Assembly: GCA_023450615.1 (NCBI GenBank)
Contig: JAEXGT010000024.1
Span: 1-58,834, forward strand
Length of the DNA: 58,834 nt
Source of the DNA: Pseudomonadota bacterium
GTDB lineage: Bacteria > Pseudomonadota > Alphaproteobacteria > Rhizobiales > Beijerinckiaceae
Direction of reading: 5' to 3'
Shown here: piece by piece, positions 53,639 through 58,834 of the stretch
How the letters are laid out: each line of letters begins with the position of its first letter
How positions within the stretch are numbered: position 1 is the stretch's first letter
The notes under the pieces: generated by a model
The model's database searches: none
What the model was told of the DNA's origin: nothing
What the model saw: only the letters and a program-made list of their open reading frames with translations
Program-made: the position numbers and the translations under genes

Positions 53639-54718
53639 TCAGTCCTTTTCCGGGAAAACCCGGGTCACATGCCCCATCTTGCGGCCAGCCCTGGCTTCCG
53701 CCTTGCCGTAGAGATGCAGGTGGGCACCGGGCTCGGCCAGGATACGCTCCCACTCGTCGGCATCGTGACCGATGAGGTTCTTCATCTCTACCCGGCCCAG
53801 GCGGGCTGTGGAGCCCAGCGGCCAGCCGCAGACGGCGCGGATATGCTGCTCGAACTGCGAGGTCGTGGCCCCGCCGAGGGTCCAGTGGCCGGAATTGTGC
53901 ACCCGGGGCGCAATTTCGTTCACCACCAAGCGCTCGCCGCCGTTCTCCGTCACCAGGAACAGCTCGACGGCCAGGATGCCGACATAATCGAGGGCATCGG
54001 CAATGGTTTTGGCGATCCGCATGGCTTCGGCCTCGGTCGCGCCCGAGACGCCTGCCGGAACCTGGGTGATGTCGAGGATATGGTGCTTGTGCTCGTTGGC
54101 GCAGAGATCATAGGCCGCGAAGGCCCCCGAGGCCGTTCGGGCGGCCACCACGGAGACTTCCCGCTCGAAGGGCACGAAGCCCTCCAGGATAGAGGGGGCG
54201 CGGCCAAGCTCGGCCCAGGCCTCGGCCGGATCGGTTTCGGGCCGGATCATCACCTGTCCCTTGCCGTCATAGCCGAAGCGGCGGGTCTTGAGCACGGCGG
54301 GGCGGCCGAGCCTGCCGACAGCCTCGCCGAGTTCAGCCTCATTGTTGAAGTTGGCGAAAGGAGCCACGGGAATGCCCAGCCCAGAAATGAAGGTCTTTTC
54401 CAGGAAGCGATCCTGCGAGACGGCGAGGGCCTGGGCGTTCGGCGCGAGCAGCGTGTGGGCGCTCAGCGTGGCCGCGGTTTCGCTCGGCACGTTCTCAAAT
54501 TCATAGGTCACCACATCCACCGCCTTGGCGAAGCGCACCAGGGCGGCCTCGTCCTCATAGGGGGCGATGGTGACATCCGCCGCCACGTCGAAGGCGGGGC
54601 TGTTCTCTTCCGGAGCGTAGATATGGGCCTTCAGGCCGAGCTCGGCTGCGGCCATGGCCATCATGCGGCCAAGCTGCCCGCCTCCGAGGATTCCGATGGT
54701 GCAGCCGGGACGGATCAT
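53639..54718 (-). CDS. purK: N5-carboxyaminoimidazole ribonucleotide synthase
   Basis: ATP-grasp enzyme of purine biosynthesis: AIR + ATP + bicarbonate gives N5-CAIR. 359 residues from MIRPGCTIGILGGGQLGRMM (N-terminal Rossmann motif). The ATP-grasp core has PAVLKTRRFGYDGKGQ, EGFVPFEREVSVV and VVNEIAPRVHNSGHWT. The ORF is open further upstream, but the ATG at 54718 overlaps the purE stop by four bases (ATGA), the standard purEK coupling. A hairpin (GGAAAAGG/CCTTTTCC) overlaps the purK stop. Confidence 0.97.
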   Translation of the reverse strand: MIRPGCTIGILGGGQLGRMMAMAAAELGLKAHIYAPEENSPAFDVAADVTIAPYEDEAALVRFAKAVDVVTYEFENVPSETAATLSAHTLLAPNAQALAVSQDRFLEKTFISGLGIPVAPFANFNNEAELGEAVGRLGRPAVLKTRRFGYDGKGQVMIRPETDPAEAWAELGRAPSILEGFVPFEREVSVVAARTASGAFAAYDLCANEHKHHILDITQVPAGVSGATEAEAMRIAKTIADALDYVGILAVELFLVTENGGERLVVNEIAPRVHNSGHWTLGGATTSQFEQHIRAVCGWPLGSTARLGRVEMKNLIGHDADEWERILAEPGAHLHLYGKAEARAGRKMGHVTRVFPEKD

Positions 54719-55218
54719 GGGTTTTTCAGCCTTCCGTCTGAGGGGCGCTCGGCCACGCTGTCGCTCTGGCGCTTGCGCCAAGCATCGAGCCGGTCGGCAA
54801 GAGCCGAATCGTGAAGAGCGAGCACGGCGGCGGAGAGGAGGGCCGCATTCACCGCGCCGGCCCGGCCGATGGCGAGCGTGCCCACCGGAATGCCGGCTGG
54901 CATCTGCACGATCGAGAGCAGGCTGTCTTGGCCTGACAGGGCCTTCGATTCCACCGGCACGCCGAAGACGGGAAGCGGGGTCATGGAGGCGGTCATGCCG
55001 GGAAGGTGGGCCGCGCCGCCCGCGCCCGCGATGATCACCTGGAAGCCTTCGGCCTTGGCGCCCTTGGCGAAGGCCACGAGCCGGTCCGGCGTGCGATGGG
55101 CGGAAACGATGCGGGCGTCGTAGGCGATGCCGAGGGCATCCAGGGTCTCGGCAGCATGGCACATGGTCGCCCAGTCCGATTGACTGCCCATGATGATGGC
55201 AACGGGGGCTTGCGCCAT
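54715..55218 (-). CDS. purE: N5-carboxyaminoimidazole ribonucleotide mutase
   Basis: Class I PurE converts N5-CAIR to CAIR. 167 residues: IIMGSQSDWATM, RIVSAHRTPDRL with the catalytic His, IIAGAGGAAHLPGMTAS and VPVESKALSGQDSLLSIVQMP. GGAG precedes the ATG by seven bases. First gene of purEK. Confidence 0.97.
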   Translation of the reverse strand: MAQAPVAIIMGSQSDWATMCHAAETLDALGIAYDARIVSAHRTPDRLVAFAKGAKAEGFQVIIAGAGGAAHLPGMTASMTPLPVFGVPVESKALSGQDSLLSIVQMPAGIPVGTLAIGRAGAVNAALLSAAVLALHDSALADRLDAWRKRQSDSVAERPSDGRLKNP

Positions 55219-55330
55219 GACGTGCTCCGGCTTTCAGCGCCTCAAGGAAGAGCCGGACATAGCGAAGGCGCTTGGCTCAGGCAAGCATCCGGTGCGGAAA
55301 GCCCTGGCTTTTAAGGGAGGACTCGGCTTT

Positions 55331-55531
55331 TCAGGCGATGATATCGGGGGTGAGCTGGTCCTCCAGCTGGATGATCTGGTCCTTCAGGGCGAGCTTGCGC
55401 TTCTTCAGGCGCTGAACCTGGAGCTGGTCCCCTGCGATCATGCTTTCGAGGGCGTCGATGGCCATGTCGAGATCGCGGTGCTCCTGCTTGAGGCGCGCCA
55501 GTTCGGTTTCCAGTTCAGCCAGCTCGGTCAT
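55331..55531 (-). CDS. DUF465 / YdcH-family small coiled-coil protein
   Basis: 66 residues: TELAELETELARLKQEHRDL then LESMIAGDQLQVQRLKKRKLALKDQI. This is the YdcH/DUF465 signature: a helical hairpin ending in RLKKRKLxLKDxI. Function unknown. The start ATG at 55531 is chosen because homology begins there. Divergent from another DUF465 gene at 55721. Confidence 0.88.
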   Translation of the reverse strand: MTELAELETELARLKQEHRDLDMAIDALESMIAGDQLQVQRLKKRKLALKDQIIQLEDQLTPDIIA

Positions 55532-55720
55532 GAAAAATCGATCCAGATATCCGTGCCTTAAGGGAGCCCGGCGAGAGCGCGGGATTATGCTCTCAAGCCT
55601 CCTCCAGGGCAAGCCGACGGCCCTATATTCACCTCGCGATTTTGTGGGTTTTTGCCTTCGACTCGCCACACTATGTCTGGCAAACTGCCTCCTGTCAGTA
55701 ATCAGACAGGAGGAACTGAC

Positions 55721-55903
55721 ATGCCGCTACAGAACCATCTGGTGGAACTTGAACGGAAGCATCGGGCGCTCGAGCGCGAGATTCAGGATGCCCTCAACAG
55801 TCCATCCTCGGACGATATGAGGCTCGCAGAACTGAAGCGGAAAAAACTCCAACTCAAAGATGAGATCAGCCGGCTGAGAAGCTCAGATACGGCGGTGCAT
55901 TAA
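55721..55903 (+). CDS. DUF465 / YdcH-family small coiled-coil protein (second copy)
   Basis: 60 residues: LVELERKHRALEREIQDALN then MRLAELKRKKLQLKDEISRL, same family as the neighbouring minus-strand protein but clearly diverged. AGGAGGAACTGAC precedes the ATG. A short G/C hairpin follows (CCGTCG...CGGC, about 55931-55960) and may be its terminator. Confidence 0.88.
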   Translation: MPLQNHLVELERKHRALEREIQDALNSPSSDDMRLAELKRKKLQLKDEISRLRSSDTAVH

Positions 55904-55976
55904 AGGCCATCCTCATCGCATCCCCACACAGAGCCGTCGCTTCCACTGGGAGTGGCGGCTTTTTCATGCCTGAGCT

Positions 55977-56735
55977 TCAAACGAGAGCGACCGCGCCGTC
56001 ATAGACGAGCTTCGCCCCCACTAGCACCAGCAGCACATAGACGGCCGTATAGAAGCTTTGTCCGGAAACCCGCCGCACGAGCAGGACGCCCGCCCAGGTC
56101 GAGGCGATAGCCACCGGGAAGAGGGCGCCCGCCGTGCTCAGGTTTTCCGCGTTGAACTGGCCGAGGGCGATATAGGGCGGCACCTTGATCCAGTTGATGA
56201 TCGCGAACAGGACTGCTCCCGTGCCGACGAATACATTCCGCGGGAGTTTTTGCGGCATCACGTAGATCTGGAAGGGTGGCCCGCCCGCATGGGCGATCAT
56301 GCTGGTGAACCCCGTCACCCAGCCCCAGAAGAGCCCGCGCGGCGTGTCCGCCGAGGTTGCCGCCGGTGGGCTGGCGCTGCGCTCCAGAACCATCCGGCGA
56401 ATGGCGAAGCTGATGGAAATCACGCCCACGGAGAGTTTGATCGCGGCCTCTGAGACCTGCGCCGCCAGAAGATACCCCGCGAGGATGCCGAAGGTCGCGC
56501 CCATGACCAGCAGCGCCACGTTGCGCTTGTCCCAGCTGTGCCTGTAGGCCCAGACGGACACCACATCCTGCACGATCAGGATCGGCAGGGTGATGGCGGC
56601 GGCCTGAACGGGCGAGACCACCAGCGCCATCAGCGGAAGCGAGAGAAGTCCGAGCCCGGAGAAGCCACCCTTGGCCAGTCCCAGAAGCGTCACGGCCGGA
56701 ATGGCGGCGGCGTAGAAAAGCGGATCGGTGATCAT
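55977..56735 (-). CDS. TSUP-family (TauE/SafE) membrane permease
   Basis: 252 residues from the ATG at 56735 (MITDPLFYAAAIPAV). Seven to eight hydrophobic segments with the family motifs LLGLAKGGFSGLGLLSLPLMA, PILIVQDVVSVWAY and FTSMIAHAGGPPFQIYVMPQKL. TSUP proteins export sulphite, sulphoacetate or other organosulphur or one-carbon anions; nothing nearby names the substrate. The ORF is open upstream to 56861, but that part overlaps the prpE promoter and start. Divergent from prpE. Confidence 0.9.
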   Translation of the reverse strand: MITDPLFYAAAIPAVTLLGLAKGGFSGLGLLSLPLMALVVSPVQAAAITLPILIVQDVVSVWAYRHSWDKRNVALLVMGATFGILAGYLLAAQVSEAAIKLSVGVISISFAIRRMVLERSASPPAATSADTPRGLFWGWVTGFTSMIAHAGGPPFQIYVMPQKLPRNVFVGTGAVLFAIINWIKVPPYIALGQFNAENLSTAGALFPVAIASTWAGVLLVRRVSGQSFYTAVYVLLVLVGAKLVYDGAVALV

Positions 56736-56859
56736 TGAGAACCTGAAAGAAGCTCGCCGAAAGTCGAGTGGCCGAAAGTCGCCCCTGACCGCAGCCGCTT
56801 TGCCTGCTACCACAACGGGAAACACAAGTCTCATGCGGTGACAGCAACGGGGAAACGCC

Positions 56860-58773
56860 ATGTCATCAACCCAAAGCCGCTATCATGAGGTCTATGCGCG
56901 CTGGAAGTCGGACCCGGTGGGGTTCTGGCGCGAGGCGGCGCGCGAGATCGATTGGATCAAGCCCGCCGAGACGGTCTTCAATCCGCAATCCGGCGCCTAT
57001 GGACGCTGGTTCGAGGGCGCGACGTGCAACACCTGCTACAACGCCGTCGACCGCCATGCGGCAACGCGCGGCGAGCAGGCCGCGATCATCTACGACAGTC
57101 CGGTCACGAATACGCAACGCAGCATCTCCTATGCCGAGTTGCGCGACGAGGTGGCGACGCTCGCCACCGTGCTGCAGGACATGGGTGTGGAGAAGGGCGA
57201 TCGCGTCATCATCTACATGCCGATGATACCGGAAGCGGCCTTTGCGATGCTCGCCTGCGCGCGCATCGGCGCGCTCCATTCCGTGGTGTTCGGCGGCTTC
57301 GCCGCGAAGGAACTCGCAACGCGCATCGACGATGCGAAGCCGAAGGTCATTCTCTCCGCCTCCTGCGGCATCGAAGGCGCGAAGGTGGTTCCTTACAAGC
57401 CGCTGCTCGACGAGGCGATCCAGCTGACAGCGGCAAAGCCCGATGCATGCCTGATCTATCAGCGGCCGCAGCTCGAATGCTCACGCATCGAGGGGCGCGA
57501 TCTCGATTGGGCGCAGGAAATCGCGAAAGCGAAGGCCGCGGGCAAGAAGGCCGAATGCGTGCCCGTTGCCGCAACCGATCCGCTCTATGTGCTCTACACG
57601 TCGGGCACCACCGGAAAGCCGAAGGGCGTGGTGCGCGACAATGGCGGCCACATGGTCGCGCTCAAATGGAGCATGAGCAACTTCTTCGGCGTCGAGCCCG
57701 GCGAGGTGTTCTGGGCCGCGTCCGATGTGGGCTGGGTCGTCGGCCATTCCTACATCGTCTACGCGCCGTTGCTGCAGGGCTGCACGGCGATCCTGTACGA
57801 GGGCAAGCCCGTGGGCACGCCGGATGCGGGCGCGTATTGGCGCGTGATCTCCGATCATGGCGTCGTGACGCTGTTCACCGCGCCCACGGCCTTCCGCGCG
57901 ATCAAGAAGGAAGATTCGAACGCGGAGCTTCTCAAGAACTACGACATCTCCTCGTTCCGCGCCCTGTTCCTCGCGGGCGAGCGGGCCGATCCCGATACGG
58001 TCAAATGGGCCGAGGACATTCTGCATGTGCCGGTGATCGACCATTGGTGGCAGACGGAAACCGGCTGGCCGGTGGTCGGCAACCCGCTTGGTCTCGGAGC
58101 GCTGCCGATCAAGCACGGCTCGCCCACGGTGCCGCTGCCGGGTTATGAGCTCGACGTGCTGGACGAAGGTGGAAAGCCTGTCGGGGCGGGCAATATGGGG
58201 TCCATCGTGATCAAGCTGCCGCTGCCTCCCGGCGCGCTGCCGACCCTGTGGCAGGCGGATGATCGCTTCAAGGAGGCCTACCTCTCCACCTATCCCGGCT
58301 ACTACAATACGTCGGATGCGGGCTATATCGACGAGGACGGGTACGTCTGGGTCATGGGCCGCACGGACGACATCATCAACGTGGCGGGCCACCGCCTCTC
58401 CACTGGCGGCATGGAGGAGGTTCTCGCCTCCCATCCGGCGGTCGCCGAATGCGCCGTGATCGGCATGAAGGATGCGCTCAAAGGCGAGGTGCCCTGCGGC
58501 TTCGTGGTGCTGAAGTCAAACGTGCAGCAATCTCCTGCCGAGATCGAGAAAGAGCTCGTCGGTCTCGTGCGCGAAAAGATCGGCCCCGTGGCCGCCTTCA
58601 AGCTCGCCATCACCGTGCCGCGCCTGCCGAAAACGCGCTCGGGAAAAATCCTGCGCGGCACCATGAAGAAAATCGCCGATGGCGATCAATGGAACATGCC
58701 GGCGACAATCGACGATCCGATGATTTTGGACGAGATCGGCGAGGCGCTGAAAGTCAGGGGCGTGGCGAATTGA
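56860..58773 (+). CDS. prpE: Propionyl-CoA synthetase (PrpE-type acyl-CoA synthetase)
   Basis: Activates propionate (or acetate) with ATP and CoA through an acyl-adenylate. 637 residues, the length of PrpE. N-terminal ACAS_N segment YHEVYARWKSDPVGFWREAA, P-loop-like LYTSGTTGKPKGVVRDN near residue 247, WWQTETGWPVVGNPLGLG, MGRTDDIINVAGHRLSTGGMEE, and PKTRSGKILRGTMKK with Lys596, the lysine that is acetylated by Pat-type enzymes in relatives. The YHEVYARW start and GxxPIKHGSPTVP segment fit PrpE more than Acs. No prp cluster nearby. Followed by a REP-like palindrome at the window edge. Confidence 0.92.
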   Translation: MSSTQSRYHEVYARWKSDPVGFWREAAREIDWIKPAETVFNPQSGAYGRWFEGATCNTCYNAVDRHAATRGEQAAIIYDSPVTNTQRSISYAELRDEVATLATVLQDMGVEKGDRVIIYMPMIPEAAFAMLACARIGALHSVVFGGFAAKELATRIDDAKPKVILSASCGIEGAKVVPYKPLLDEAIQLTAAKPDACLIYQRPQLECSRIEGRDLDWAQEIAKAKAAGKKAECVPVAATDPLYVLYTSGTTGKPKGVVRDNGGHMVALKWSMSNFFGVEPGEVFWAASDVGWVVGHSYIVYAPLLQGCTAILYEGKPVGTPDAGAYWRVISDHGVVTLFTAPTAFRAIKKEDSNAELLKNYDISSFRALFLAGERADPDTVKWAEDILHVPVIDHWWQTETGWPVVGNPLGLGALPIKHGSPTVPLPGYELDVLDEGGKPVGAGNMGSIVIKLPLPPGALPTLWQADDRFKEAYLSTYPGYYNTSDAGYIDEDGYVWVMGRTDDIINVAGHRLSTGGMEEVLASHPAVAECAVIGMKDALKGEVPCGFVVLKSNVQQSPAEIEKELVGLVREKIGPVAAFKLAITVPRLPKTRSGKILRGTMKKIADGDQWNMPATIDDPMILDEIGEALKVRGVAN

Positions 58774-58783
58774 ATCTCAAACA

Positions 58784-58823
58784 CGTCATCCCGGACGAAG
58801 CGCAGCGCAGATCCGGGATGACG
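58784..58823. repeat. REP-like palindrome downstream of prpE
   Basis: CGTCATCCCGGA (58784-58795) and its exact complement TCCGGGATGACG (58812-58823) around a 16-base loop. This CGTCATCCCGGA-type element is frequent in intergenic regions of many alphaproteobacteria (from memory). No T-run. Confidence 0.75.
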
Positions 58824-58834
58824 CCTGTAGTGAA

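Noticed and set aside
53629..53650. GGAAAAGG/CCTTTTCC hairpin overlapping the purK stop as a terminator
   Set aside because: It is followed by GACC rather than a T-run on the coding strand; the better terminator lies downstream at 53494-53525.

Overview
The window is a GC-rich chromosomal stretch from an alphaproteobacterium of the order Hyphomicrobiales (Rhizobiales). The gene families suggest something close to Microvirga, Methylobacterium or Bosea, but the genus is inferred and has not been checked. Evidence includes CpdR, GapR (DUF2312), DUF1244, an aa3-type cytochrome oxidase subunit IV beside a three-gene proton-translocating transhydrogenase, a rhizobial-type glp ABC operon, a ROSE-type heat-shock leader, and several palindromic REP-like elements. 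Almost all of it reads as core chromosome. I see no phage, transposase, integrase, toxin-antitoxin, CRISPR or secretion locus.

Layout. 1-2.7 kb: periplasmic lytic transglycosylase and a DUF459 SGNH hydrolase. 2.8-9.0 kb: gltB-gltD (NADPH glutamate synthase) on the minus strand, with a long structured leader that holds a 26-codon leader-type ORF. 9.5-16.6 kb: threonine aldolase, Hsp20 with ROSE leader, a lysophospholipase-like hydrolase, HisN-type phosphatase, an MFS transporter, a candidate small RNA, N-formylglutamate amidohydrolase, cpdR, tRNA-Val(GAC) and rpmJ. 16.7-23.2 kb: TPR protein, alpha/beta hydrolase, DUF1036-pyk, EamA exporter, a second amidohydrolase, DUF1244 and gapR. 23.6-27.9 kb: two PAS-rich cyclic-di-GMP enzymes.

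28.1-36.7 kb: glpR followed by glpD-glpS-glpT-glpP-glpQ-glpU-glpV. This is a complete system for importing glycerol / glycerol-3-phosphate through an ABC transporter and oxidising glycerol-3-phosphate to DHAP. The two ATPases carry complementary lesions: GlpS lacks the H-loop histidine and GlpT lacks a proper LSGGQ signature. They probably form a heterodimer with one consensus and one degenerate ATP site. 36.7-42.8 kb: a small membrane ORF, an orphan DUF1989 protein, a DUF882 peptidase-like protein and an L,D-transpeptidase, then an NtrC-like regulator whose AAA+ domain is degenerate. 42.9-50.9 kb: oligopeptidase, ABC1/AarF kinase, glycosyltransferase, cytochrome oxidase subunit IV and pntAA-pntAB-pntB. 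51.0-58.8 kb: acetyltransferase, nucleotidyltransferase-like protein, TPR lipoprotein, rpsU, purE-purK, two divergent DUF465 proteins, a TSUP permease and prpE.

No wholly new multi-gene system is evident. The most interesting signals are the asymmetric GlpS/GlpT pair, the gltB leader ORF and hairpins, the anti-Shine-Dalgarno sRNA candidate at about 14.8 kb, the degenerate NtrC-like regulator, and two places where an intrinsic terminator overlaps or sits just before a start codon (TPR gene at 16.75 kb, rpsU at 53.5 kb). Functions are assigned by motif reading alone; no database search was run.
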